From assembly GCA_949751835.1 (NCBI GenBank), contig CATKHK010000177.1, positions 1-29,013 on the forward strand: 29,013 nucleotides of DNA, written 5' to 3'. Below the pieces are notes generated by a model. The model saw only the letters and a program-made list of their open reading frames with translations, had not been told where the DNA came from and ran no database searches. The stretch's first letter is position 1. The number at the start of each line of letters is the position of its first letter. Made by a program: the position numbers and the translations under genes. The DNA comes from Blepharisma japonicum (taxonomy: Eukaryota > Ciliophora > Heterotrichea > Heterotrichida > Blepharismidae). Below, piece after piece: positions 1-10,302 of this stretch.

Positions 1-281
1 GACTCTTTCTCAACAATTCCTTATAAATTTGCAGAATATAAAAGAAAGATCCTGATTAATGCAGAGAGACTGTATTTGATTGAATGCGATAATGGATCCA
101 TCTATGAAAGCGAAATTGGAGGTTATATGGATTGGAGACAATAGGAAAATCAGCAATCAATCATCTTGGTCAAGTGTATTATTCATATAATAAAGGAGGA
201 ATATACATTGGCTGCGAAGATTCTTTAGATGCTGAATGCTTCAAGTTCGATTTGAATAAAAAGCTAATCAGTCAATTCTAA
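1..281 (+). pseudogene. 3' end of a Kelch-type gene, cut by the window edge and frameshifted
   Basis: The translation matches the last ~90 residues of the Kelch domains elsewhere in this window: a stretch with KILINAERLYLIEC and GSIYESE, then YNKGGIYIG, and the ending FKFDLNKKLISQF before TAA at 279-281. After the codons for MDWR (about position 138) the frame runs into TAG. The match resumes in another frame (TIGKSAINHLGQVYYSYNKGG), so one base seems to be missing in a short A run. This is either the tail of a pseudogene or a one-base sequence error in a real gene whose start lies left of the window. The closest relative inside the window is the decayed B-box/Kelch copy at 21790-22918, which shares the FDLNKK ending. 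Confidence 0.75.
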
Positions 282-594
282 GATATTTTTTATCAAATAG
301 ATTGTTTAAAATATTTTTATGACTTTTTAATTCTTCAGCTTGAAAATTAAAAGCTCCTACCCAATATAATTTATATGTAAAAAAATAATAATAAGTATTA
401 AAATTATAGGCTTATAAAAATGTAAGCACTTGGATAAATCCTTAAGCCTGATTTATATTTAATGAGCTATAAGATATATATTTCTTTTGTAGCTGTTTTA
501 TATATCAAAATATGCCTATGATAATTGCAATTCAAAATTGTATGAATAATTGAGAAATCAATGAGTTTTTGCATATTATTTATTTGATAAAGCC

Positions 595-1149
595 ATGATT
601 TCGAGAACGTATATTTAGCTTAGGGACTATCTTGCGAAAATTGTAATAATAGGAGGCAATCGTGGTGGCAAGTCATGTTTAGTGCTTTCAAATAGTGGCG
701 AAGGTTTTTCTGAAAATTACATAAATACGGCTGGAGTTAATTATGTAACTTCATCAATAGAATTGCATGGAAAATTTATAGAGGTCTGCTTATTAGACAC
801 TGCAGGGCAAGCAATGCAGACTTCGATAGCATCTGCATGCTTTAGGGGTGTAAATGGGTTTATAATTGTAATAGACTTAACAAATCGAAAAGCACTAAAT
901 ACTGTCACCTTCTGAAAAGCTGAGATCGATAGCAGTTATTTAGATGGATATGCACCAATCTTTCTTATTGGAACCAAAGCAGACCTTCAGGATGAAAGAA
1001 AGGTAAATTATGATGAAGCCAAAATACTTGCAGATGAATTAGGGATTTTCTACATAGAAACCTCTGCTAAGACAAGAAAAAATGTGATTAAAGCATTTGA
1101 AATTCATATAAGAAGCATTATATATAATGTAAAGAGAAAGCATTTATAA
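595..1149 (+). CDS. Rab-like small GTPase with one 15-nt intron
   Basis: Joining 595-608 and 624-1149 gives a 179-aa protein beginning MISRTDYLAKIVIIGG, the usual Rab opening. Visible GTPase motifs are the P-loop GGNRGGKS (a Rab normally has GDxxVGKS), a switch I stretch YINTAGVNY (normally YxxTIGxDF), the Walker B/switch II start LLDTAGQ, the guanine motif GTKAD in place of GNKxD, and ETSAK. TGA at 913-915 is read as Trp. The protein ends NVKRKHL with no C-terminal cysteine, so classical geranylgeranylation is not expected. The switch II tail after DTAGQ (AMQTS) is also unlike the usual ERFRS, suggesting a divergent, perhaps atypically regulated member. It is a paralogue of the Rab at 20668-21222. 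Rab proteins act as membrane-traffic switches; the target membrane of this one cannot be read from sequence. Confidence 0.88.
609..623 (+). other. 15-nt spliceosomal intron in the Rab-like gene
   Basis: The intron is GTATATTTAGCTTAG. It contains an in-frame TAG, and its removal restores TDYLAKIVIIGG, the normal beta-1 strand just before the P-loop. Length and borders match the two introns in the second Rab gene. Confidence 0.8.
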
Positions 1150-1455
1150 TAATTTTTAATTAAAATACCATAAAATCAGGCTTCAATAAGTAAAGTCCAA
1201 AATAGCTAAGATTTTAAAAACTTTTAGAGCCTCCATATGAGCTCAAAAGAAAAACTCTACTATTTCGTACTGAATTCGGAATAAAAGTGTTGCTGCCATT
1301 GATGAGCTTGTTAGAAGAACCTAGAAAATTGATCTCGAAGTAACTTAATAGCCAAGAGAAATTGATATTAAATTTTAAGCTTCACTGAAATCAAAGGAAA
1401 ATTCTTTGCAAAGTAATTATTGAAAATGATTAGAAAATGATCTTTATTAATAAAT
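1150..1455 (+). other. Gap between Rab and Kelch genes with a possible coding relic
   Basis: This 306-base stretch has no intact gene. With TGA as Trp, one frame stays open for about 45 codons up to TAG near 1319-1321 and looks protein-like (for example NKSVAAIDELVRR). Beyond it several TAA and TAG codons interrupt the same frame. A second frame is also open over part of it, so this may be a decayed exon or chance. The last ~65 bases from 1388 are shared with the leader of the next tandem gene and probably hold its promoter/5' leader. Confidence 0.35.
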
Positions 1456-2346
1456 ATGATTAAGCTTAAGTCAAAACGACAAGAGAATCCTAATGAAGGC
1501 AAATACTTGATTAATTTATCAAGCAATTACAATAGCACGGATATCGAAATAAGCATCATCGACTTAGATGTTATAAAAGAAGAAAAAAGATACCTCAAAC
1601 TTACAAGGTCGACAAAAAGTTATCCATTCATGATTCAATTGCCAAATAATCAATTGTTTTTTATTGGGCATTACTTTGGGACGAGAATAAACTCTGAAGA
1701 TGATACCCATGATGAATACTTTATATGCATTGCCGATTTTTTAACTGGAAAAATAAAAAGATTCACAAATATGCATAAAGAATTCTATACTATATCTGGA
1801 ATGAAATATTGAAAGAATTCTGTTTATATCTACTTCTCTAATATTGAAAATGAGCAAGGCTCAAGCTTATGGAGATATGACTTAAATAGGCATAAATTAT
1901 CAAGACTAGCGACTTTCAAATTTGTGTTGAATCCGAGCAGTTGCATTTATTTTGAAGATAAAATATTGGTTGGACTTTCCTATTGTGACATCTATTTATA
2001 CGATTTATATGCAAACAGTTATTCTACGAATCGACTTGCACCTGGATATGGGACTATAATGCTTGCGTCAGGAAAAACGAATGCTTATTATATAGAAAGT
2101 CGTGGGTATATTTATGAAAGCGGATATAGGAATCCTTACAATTGAAATAGTATTGGAGTTTCAATGTGGGAAGATTCTTTGCTATATATGATGTCATGGG
2201 CATATAATAATGATTTGATATTTCTGAGAGAAAGTAAAATATTAGAAAATAATTTGCAAGCAGATAATTCTTATTATGTGCTAAACTTAGGCACAAAAAA
2301 ATTCAAAAGAAAAAATCTTTCCAAGATAAATTGCCATGTGTTTTAG
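1456..2346 (+). CDS. Kelch/beta-propeller-like protein, tandem copy A
   Basis: A single reading frame of 297 codons encodes 296 aa ending in TAG, with TGA at 1810-1812 and 2143-2145 read as Trp. It corresponds to the Kelch part of the larger B-box and kinase proteins in this window: NYNSTDIEISIIDLD aligns with their NKTNLLIYDTE segment, LPNNQLFFIG with LPxxNLFCFG, and GYIYESG with GSVYESE. No zinc finger, kinase or coiled coil precedes it. The classical GG of Kelch repeats is mostly lost, so it is a divergent propeller. The start ATG lies in the context TAATAAATATG, which is shared with its paralogues at 2539, 7832 and 8473. Function is unknown; such domains usually bind proteins. Confidence 0.8.
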
Positions 2347-2538
2347 AAATTTTTATTTAATAGATGCTTGCTTTAATCATAGTAAATAGATATAATTAAT
2401 TTTATATTATTAGCATTGCTATTAAATTTTTATAAAGCAAATTAAATTATTATCTAAAGTAAATAAATCACTTCATAATAATTCACCTACTCAAATCAAA
2501 GGAAAATTCTTTGCAAAGTAATAATAATAATAATAAAT

Positions 2539-3438
2539 ATGATTAAGCTTAAGTCAAAAGAACGGCAAGGGAATCCTAATGAAAGCAAATACTTGATTAA
2601 TTTATCAAGCAATTACAATAGCAAGGATATACTAATAAACATCATCGACTTAGACGCTATAAAAGAAAAAAAAAGATGCCTCAAACTTACAAGACCGACA
2701 AAATTTTATCCATCCATGATTCAATTGCCAAATAATCAATTGTTTTTTATTGGGTATTACTTTGGGACGAGAATATTTTCTGAAAATGATGCCTATGATG
2801 AATACTTTATATGCATTGCCGATTTTTTAACTGGAAAAATAAAAAGATTCACAAAAATGCATAAACTAGTCATTACTATATCTGGAATGATATATTGAAA
2901 GAATTCTGTTTATATCTACTTCTCTAATATTGAAGATGATGGCTTTAGCCTATGGAGATATGACTTAAATAGGCATAAATTAGCAAGACTAGCGACTTTC
3001 CCATTTGTGTTGCATTCGAGCAGTTGCATTTATTTTGAAGATAAAATATTGGTTGGACTTTCCTATTGTGACTATTGTGACATCTATTTATACGATTTAT
3101 ATGCAAACAGTTATTCTATGAATCGACTTGCACCTGGATATGGGACTATAATGCTTGCGTCAGGAAAAGCGAATGCTTATTATATAAAAAGTCGTGGGTA
3201 TATCTATGAAAGCGGATATAGGAATCCTTACGATTGGAATGGTGTTGGGGTTTCAATGTGGGAAGATTCTTTGCTATATATGATGTCATGGGCATATAAT
3301 AATGATTTGATATTTCTGAGAGAAAATAAAATTTTAGGAAGGAATTTGAAAGCAGATAATTCTTATTATGTGCTAAACTTAGGCACAAAAAATTTCAAAA
3401 GAAAAAATCTTTCCAAGATAAATTGCCATGTGTTTTAG
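2539..3438 (+). CDS. Kelch/beta-propeller-like protein, tandem copy B
   Basis: The frame of 300 codons gives 299 aa ending in TAG, with TGA at 2896-2898 read as Trp. It is a close duplicate of the preceding gene over its whole length, including both flanks. Where copy A has TGA in RNPYN-x-NSIG, this copy has TGG in RNPYDWNGVG, which is direct evidence that TGA means Trp. A tandem repeat of TATTGTGAC expands YCD to YCDYCD near residue 180. Most changes between the copies are substitutions that leave the frame open, so both are probably functional. No partner or pathway can be named. Confidence 0.8.
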
Positions 3439-3549
3439 AAATTTTTATTTAATAGATGCTTGTTTTAATCATAGTAAATAGATATAATTATTTTTATATT
3501 ATTAGTATTGCTATTAAATTTTTATAAAATAAATTAAATTATTATCTAA

Positions 3550-5055
3550 CTACCCCATCCTTAGCATATTTTTATTTATAATAATAACAAATACAATAAT
3601 ATCAGAAATGAAGACTAACCTATAGCATTGTAAAAACCCATATCCAAGTGAATGATATATTATTTCATAGGTATTGATTTTATTTTGTAGCTAATGCCGA
3701 CATAATGAATTTGATTTCAGATTTAAGAACTCAGAATATGAAAAATATTTAAATTTTTAACTAATCATTGGGTCATCCAATAGAAACTCTAGAGCAAGGC
3801 AGTAAAAAGGCAAGAATCTATTTAGCAAGCCAAAGAGATGCATCTTATTTGATTTCCTCTAATCAGCACATCTATATTTACATAGACAGAAATTTATTAG
3901 AAATATTTAAACAAAATGATATGGATTTTGTGAGAAATTTAGTGATAATTTTTGTTTTTTAAGTAGAAAGAGGATTGAATTTATGGTTTTGGATATAGTT
4001 TTAATTTAATATTTTTATGAGGTTATTGTAGAAGCAAAATCAATATCAATGCTTAATTTTAAAATTGATCAAATTCTTCGTGGTGCAAGACTCAATCTAT
4101 CCATCAGCTGTCTTGGAAGATTTGTTTTTGATTCGCATCATAAACTTCAATTAAAGCTTTTGGATTCACATTCTAGTTAAGACGCTATTTTTCATGATAA
4201 GATTGAAACTGGAATATTCAAAAAAATGCTTTTATATCATCGATAGTTGAGCAGTATGCATTGAATAAGCTTGAGAAATTAGTATATATATTAAATTTAA
4301 GAGAAAAATAAAATTCTGTTGCTATTTAGTTTTGGTGCAGGATTATTTTAATTTATTGTATCAGGATATCATAGTAGAGCAAGCTATGCTTTCTCTGTAT
4401 ATTTCACTAACCATCCCATCCGAGTACATTCTGCCAAATTCTTCAAGGCGCATTTTTAGTATATAGTAAGGCAAAATAAAGCTGAAGTCAAGTAGCTATT
4501 ATTCGATGCTTTTTCCTGTAAATTATCTTCAGACTGCAAAAAAGGCCTTTAAAGTACCAAAGATTCAGGATAAAACCCTGTTAAGCAATTTCTCCATCAA
4601 AGGTTATTCTTTTCGCAATAAAAGCTCAAGAAAGACCTGAGTAAATTAGCTATTATTATGTAAAGATATAAATTTAAATAAGTTAATAAAGCAATAAGCA
4701 TTATCTTGACTTTATTAGAATCTTGAAAATTAGACATTAATTAAAATCTGATCTATTAAAAACATCCTATTAAACTTCAGATAAATTTCAAAAATAAATG
4801 TATATATTTAGGCTTAGAACCTCAAATATAATTTCAATTAGCATTATTTGCCTTTTATTAAAGTTATTTTTAATAAAATCTATTTTATTAATTTTTTAGA
4901 TTGAAATTAAAGTGTTTTCTATTATTTATGAAGAAGCAAAGTGTATTGTTGAGCATATTCTCTTAACATGAAAAATTATTAAAAGAAGCTTTTGCTCAAT
5001 GAATTTCAAATCCACAGATTAGAACATTTATAAAATGATATTTTCTTAATTTTAT
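3550..5055. other. 1.5-kb stretch without a recognisable gene
   Basis: I find no gene with a recognisable family here. Three plus-strand frames stay open for 56-66 codons but lack an early ATG: 3765-3962 (contains KARIYLASQRDASYL), 4010-4180 (contains FKIDQILRGARLNL) and 4470-4649 (contains YLQTAKKAFKVPKIQDK, with TGA as Trp). They are somewhat richer in G+C than the surrounding DNA and could be relics of decayed genes or small exons. The remainder is AT-rich spacer between the Kelch pair and the end of the minus-strand cyclin-like gene. Confidence 0.4.
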
Positions 5056-5802
5056 TTATAAGTATTCTTCAAAAGCATAGTCATCAAGAACCATAGCGTC
5101 AACTCTTCTGATCATAAGCTCATCTTCATCTTTCATTTCTCTGATTTCCCTTGTGAGCTCTTTTGATCTTTCCACTATCTTATTAATACTATCATAGTCA
5201 ATCTCCCAGCTTGGGCTAGAATCGAATACTGACTTCACGATATCAAACACTGCTTCATACTTTTGCTCATCAATTTCATAGCTCAAATGTAACACATTTA
5301 AGTAGTCTTTCTCCATCTCATAAAGAACATAATCTGATAAATCATCGAAAAACAGCCCAAACTCATAATTGCTTATATGATTCTCGTTTGTGACCTTTTG
5401 AGAAATTAATGTTGCAGTGATTATGATTTTTTTTCAATTTTTTTTGAATAGTGGAATTTTTGATTCCTTCAAAAATTTTAGAGCATAAAAAAGCATACAT
5501 ATACAGCACTCTGCCCCAAAATTATGATATTGGTAAAGGCTGTATATAAATTTATATAATTTTTCTGAGGTTGGGTAATTATTTGGTAGGCTACTTGAGT
5601 AGGAAATTAAATGCTTGCTGTCAAAGAATAAATCGTGTGCAGATTTCAGATGTTCTGCTTTATTTTCTAAGTCTTCAATGATTTTAGCTTGCAGTATAAT
5701 TGAAGCACTAAAAGCTAAGTCATGAAGATAAGGATAAGAATTTATATTTCGATTTGAAAATTTTCCTGCTTCTATTGCAAACGTTTGGCTCAATAGTTTC
5801 AT
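5056..5802 (-). CDS. Cyclin-like protein (cyclin Y / PHO80-type cyclin box)
   Basis: The minus-strand frame encodes 248 aa with one TGA read as Trp (5434-5436). Residues ~90-190 fit a cyclin box of the PHO80/cyclin Y kind. AECCICMLFYALKFLKES matches the helix usually reading CxxxALIYLDRI, then IPLFKKNWKKIIITATLIS matches the xxNWRRxxLTAxLLASK helix, and YEFGLFFDDLSDYVLYEMEK-DYLNVLHL matches the LNxLExxFLxLLxF helices. The Trp of the conserved NW pair is the TGA codon. The C-terminus (~195-248) is acidic and charged. Such cyclins activate Pho85/CDK14-like kinases and often act at membranes or in nutrient signalling. The assignment rests on motif pattern, not on a search. No intron is needed to keep the frame open. 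A divergent gene relic starts 407 bases away at 6209. Confidence 0.65.
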
Positions 5803-6208
5803 GCTTTAATTATTAATTTGTTGGTTTTTTTTTAGTTTTGATATTTCGTATTAAAATTTGCAGATAAAAACAAAATGGTCGACAGAATTCGATTTTGTTG
5901 GGCAAAAGTTACAAAAAAGGGAGATTTAATTTAGAAATAAAAATTAATTTTTTTAAATGCTAGTTTTTATTTTTGAAGTGCTCTTATTAAATTTGAGCTT
6001 TTTATTTCTTCTGGATGGAGTGTTGAATTTTGTGTAAATAAATTATTTAATTTTATACTTCTGATTAAATAAAAAATTGATATTACAATATGACTAATCA
6101 GGTTAAAAGATCTTAAAAAATTTAGATTTTACATTAAAAGAATTTATTTATATAAAAAGTTGATCAGATACTTATATAAAAGTAGATAAAAATTAATTAA
6201 TACAAATT
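5803..6208. other. AT-rich divergent intergenic region
   Basis: About 400 bases of AT-rich DNA separate the starts of the minus-strand cyclin-like gene and the plus-strand kinase-Kelch relic. Promoters for both would have to lie here, but I see no distinct motif, repeat or RNA gene. Confidence 0.4.
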
Positions 6209-7798
6209 ATGCTATTCTTCCCAGATGAAATCACAAATGAATTTGAAGTTATCGATGATATTAATTTCGATTCTCTAGAGTTGCCTACAAAGTTAAGAGA
6301 ATTGGTAAGCATTATTTAGTTGATGGTAAAATCTATGCAATGAAAATAGTCGTAAAGAAGCATGGAGCTGCTAAGAGCTGAAAAGATGTGGAAAGAGAAA
6401 TAAATATATATGATAATTGATTACTGTGAAAATCATGATCTGCTTAAACTAATAGTTGATCAGATGGAAACTGGCATACCCTTCGAGGAACGCTAAACTG
6501 AAATATATTATTCAAAGTCTGCTTTTGCTTGGAATGCTTGAACTTAAATGGCTATATTCATAGAGACATAAAGCCAGAAAATATTTTACTAGGCAAAACA
6601 ATAATATTAAGATCGGATATTTTGGGCTTTCCAGATATTTAACTACTTCCTCTTGTGAGGTGCTCCTTTTTACTATTTTTCAGAAATATGAAGAGGAGTT
6701 TCAATCCAAGAAAAGTGACATATGAGCTCTTGGGAATGTTTTATATTTTCTTTGCCAGTTTGAGCATCCATTTGAAGGGAATGCATATAAGGCTCAGATT
6801 GAAAATTATCCACCTATTAGAGATGAGCACTCAAATGAATAAAATATATAGATGATTGGTACATGAAGAAAGAATTGAGTGAAAGGCCTCAATAATTTGA
6901 CATTAAGCCAAAATTTTGTGATTAAAAAATTAAATGCATTGGGAATCAAAATTTCTTCACTTTCTATTGTTCAGCGTCTCTTGAGAAGCAATAACTTTGA
7001 AGAGGAGAAAAGTCTTTCATGTATCAAAACTACCTCTTCACATGGTTCTAATGAGCTTTTGTTTATAAAATTATATAAAAATCAGCTGTTCATGGTAAAC
7101 TTGGAATCTAGATAATGCACAAAACTGATTGATTGCCTCACGGTTTATTTTCTTATGGATCTGCATATATCCCTGCATTTTTTCTATTAACGATATTTCT
7201 ATGGTAGAATCACAGGAAAGGCATTTATAATTGATAAAACCAAAAATTATTTTAACTCTCTACAGGTGCAAGCACGCATGGGGTTGGCTTAGTATATTAT
7301 AACAATTTTATATACCCATTTGGAGGGCATGTTCATATAACATCAAGCAAATACAATTTATTAACTAATAGATGGGAATCATGTGAAGCTCTCACAAGAG
7401 GAGGAGAATATCCTGATGCTTGTGCTGCTGTATTTCAAGATTGCTCTAATAGTTGCTTGATACTTTTCGAAGTTGCTAAGTTATGATATAAGGCAGAATC
7501 GCATCCAAGAAAAATACCAAACCTAACTTTGAACGGTCTCTATCGCAAAGAAATTTTTTCATATGACAATAGAGCTTATATATGTGAGTTTCTAGGAAAC
7601 ACATATCAAAGTAAGATAAACGATTCCACTGCATGGGAAAAAAATTGCAGAAAATACAACCTCAGATTTCGCTATTATCTCTCATGCTACGAAGGTCATT
7701 GAAATCTTTTATTTGTTAGGAATCAAGAATCGGACATGCCTATGGTAGTAAAATTTAATCTCAAAGAAAAGAGTTTGTGCCGCTTTAAAAAGTTATAA
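6209..7798 (+). pseudogene. Decayed kinase-Kelch gene
   Basis: This is a broken relative of the kinase/coiled-coil/Kelch gene at 23527-25587. It opens with MLFFPDEITNEFEV (paralogue MSLFPEELTNVFEV), then needs a frame change near 6272 to read KIYAMKIVVKK (the ATP-binding Lys). It continues through SWKDVEREI, jumps by an internal deletion near 6410 to IIDYCENHDLL, then HRDIKPENILL, YFGLSRYL in place of DFG, FEHPFEGNAYK and KKELSERP. Several frames are used. From about 7130 the Kelch part follows: LPHGLFSYGS, YYNNFIYPFGG, NRWESCEAL and a final KFNLKEKSLCRF before TAA at 7796-7798. The coiled-coil linker is much reduced. The original HRDIKPEN motif is more canonical than HRDLHPQN of the living paralogue. 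At least six frame changes make this a clear pseudogene. Confidence 0.85.
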
Positions 7799-7831
7799 TC
7801 TAGCTTTAATATTTAAAGCTATTTAATAAAT

Positions 7832-8340
7832 ATGATAATTCCACAAAGAACACCAAAATTAGGAGAAAACTATTATGAGAATTTATGCAAAATTACAAAT
7901 CTAAAGAAAGATTTACTTCTTGTTAGTTTTAGGGTAATTTATTAGAAGAAATGCTGATGTTTTTGGCCTCTGAGAAGCTAAATCATTCTGAGAAGATAAA
8001 TATTGCAAAAAATCGATTGAAGACGATAGAAGCTTCCCCAGAGAATCTTATAGCTGCTCGTGTGTCTTTTATAAATATTCTATTTTTAATGAAGAAGTAA
8101 AATAACTCAATAATTTCATATAATAATTATGGAATACAAATGTCTTTAATATAGAAAGCAAAATTCATAACAATGAAAAATATTGAGGATTAATACTCTT
8201 GAGTATTAGTGGTAAATCTTTTCTAAAAGTCTATTATCAAATTTTCTGAATACTGGCTAAGATTCAATCTATATTAACGATTATTAGAATATAATGTCAG
8301 TCCCATTTTATAGTTTTGATATATACAGCAAACAGTTATG
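7832..8340 (+). pseudogene. Truncated copy of the adjacent small Kelch-like gene
   Basis: The start (MIIPQRTPKLGENYYENLCKI after TAATAAATATG) matches the intact gene at 8473 (MKIQQIIPKFNENAYENLCKI). The copy then skips most of the first half. It resumes near 7930 with a stretch like VYVFGRTK, near 8005 with KNRLKTIEASPENLIAA (compare ENRWTKLANLPEGIIDC), and near 8180 with bases matching IEDEYSW of the intact gene. Stops and frameshifts interrupt every block. It is a tandem duplicate that has decayed by internal deletions. Confidence 0.75.
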
Positions 8341-8472
8341 TCTGTTTAGAAATATGGATCATAAAGAGATTTTACAAAATTAGCATTTATATCATTAATC
8401 AATTTATTTTCTGTCTTGGGATATTAAATTTTAAAGTATTTAAAATTTTCATAATAAATTTAACTAATAAAT

Positions 8473-9285
8473 ATGAAAATTCAACAAATAATACCAAAAT
8501 TCAACGAAAATGCTTATGAGAATCTATGCAAAATTTACCAGAGTGAAGAGAAATGCACTGCCTTTCAGGTTTATAATACTAACACAAATACAGAAATAAA
8601 CGATATGACCCCATTGCCAGGCAATTTAGATAATTCAACACGCTTTATACAGATTTCAAATAATGAGCTGTTTTTTGTAGGGTCTAAGACATCTCTTAAT
8701 AGAGGTGTAGGAATAATTGATTTAGCAAACCAAACAATAGTAAGAAGTTTCCCTTCATTAACAGATTATTTCTTCAGTTTTGGGCTGATTTATTGAGATC
8801 AGCATGTTTATGTTTTTGGCCGGACTAAAAATAGGGAAAACTCAAATCATGCTAATAAGCTTTGTTTTGCAGAAAATCGATGGACCAAGCTGGCAAATCT
8901 TCCAGAAGGCATAATTGATTGCTCGTGTGTGTTTTTTAGGCACTCCATTCTCATAGTAGGATGAGGTAAAGATTCAATATATCAATATAATATTGATCTA
9001 AATAGCTATTCGAAGATTACAGGCATCGTTTGTCCTTATGCAAAGTCGATGTTTGTGGCTGAATCAAGAGTTTATGTGATAGAAACTAAAGGAAATATTA
9101 TTGAAAGTGGTATTGAGGATGAATACTCTTGAAATATTATTGGAAAATCTCCTCTAAAAGTCAGTTTTCAAATGCTCTGAATATGTAATAAAAAATCGAT
9201 CTATATTAGTGGGTATTCAAAATACGGCAGCAATATACCTCTTTACAGGTTTAATATAAATAGAAAAGAATTTTCTCAATCTTAA
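8473..9285 (+). CDS. Small Kelch/beta-propeller-like protein
   Basis: One frame of 271 codons encodes 270 aa ending in TAA, with four TGA codons read as Trp (8794-8796 and three later ones). The order of segments is that of the shared C-terminal domain: ISNNELFFVGS, VYVFGRTKNRE, ENRWTKLANLPEG, VFFRHSILIVGWG, RVYVIETKGNIIESG, SIYISGY and LYRFNINRKEFSQS. It has no zinc finger, kinase or coiled coil. The ATG is in the TAATAAATATG context common to the family. A decayed tandem copy lies immediately upstream. Molecular function is unknown; a protein-binding propeller is the likeliest reading. Confidence 0.8.
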
Positions 9286-10302
9286 TTTTTGATGAGCATT
9301 TATTATAAATTATCCATCAACTGGGCTATTAGCTTATTTAAACTTAGTGAAATTAAATCTTAAAATTAAATGCATTAAGTGATTATTATTATAAGTCAAT
9401 CCAATCTATTTTTAATTTATAAAATGGAGTAGCATAGGGAACGCTAATTCTATCTCAACATAATAATCCACAAATATTCTCAAAGCGCATTAAATACCAA
9501 TTCTGAAGCAATTAATCTTGAATATCCATACTAGTTTTTGATTCAATTTTAGCATATTTTAATTTTGAATTTTTACTAATTTTTTCCAAGAGAGTCTCCC
9601 TAGCCTTGCAATTTTCAAAAATAAAATTGTTATATTTTAGCTTAAAAAATTTTAATTTACTTTCAAGTTGATGTTTAAAAGATGAGGAAATTATTATGCA
9701 GAAGAGAGCCGACTACTCAAAGGCAGATGGGATTGATAGCTTATTAATACTTTAAATTTTGCTAAATTCAGAAAGATTCAGTTTTTAATATTATTTGAAA
9801 TCAAGATTTTAAAATTCAGATTTGAGTTGGGATTGACATTACTTTAGAATTTTATGTAAACGAATCATTATTAAATGCTATATTTGTACTAAGATGCCTT
9901 AAGAGTTTTCTATAATTATTTGAGAATTTTTAAATAGCATTTGGTGTAAGATATTAAGGCAAGCTATTTTTGAGGCATAAACATAGAATTAAATACAGTT
10001 AACGTGCAATCTTATTTAAGAAACAACTCTCTGTATTATGTATAAATTATTCAAAAAAATCATTCACCTCAAAGAGAGGTTGGACACATTAAAATTCTAA
10101 ACAAAGAATTATACTCAAAAATTGAAAATTTTACAGATATTTTTTCTATTTGAAGTGAGTGTATAAATATTATCAATTCAATTTCAAAAGCTTAAATGTA
10201 AAAGAATTAAAGAAGGATGAATGCATAATCTATTAATAACTCTTATTATATAATCAATTAATATTAAAATTTATTAAATTTAAAAGCATCTCTAAAGATT
10301 AT
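9286..10302. other. 1-kb AT-rich intergenic region
   Basis: No gene is recognisable. One plus-strand frame near 9766-9915 is open for ~49 codons with TGA as Trp (contains WVGIDITLEFYVNESLL) between TAA codons; it matches no family I know and has no ATG. No RNA gene or repeat was seen. The last ~100 bases should contain the promoter of the MAPK-like gene. Confidence 0.4.

Larger units (their letters stand above)
1388..3549 (+). repeat. Recent tandem duplication of a 1.1-kb gene unit
   Basis: Copy 1 runs about 1388-2457 and copy 2 about 2493-3549. Each contains a leader with AAATCAAAGGAAAATTCTTT, a Kelch-like gene, and a shared ~110-base downstream flank. Similarity ends at TATCTAA in both. 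Copy 1 has about 20 additional bases in the leader. Copy 2 has its leader shortened to a run of ATA triplets and carries extra coding triplets. Confidence 0.9.

Noticed and set aside
745-760. GTAACTTCATCAATAG inside the first Rab gene looks like a 16-nt intron
   Set aside because: The frame is open through it and encodes VTSSI at the expected strand. Removing 16 bases would shift the frame.
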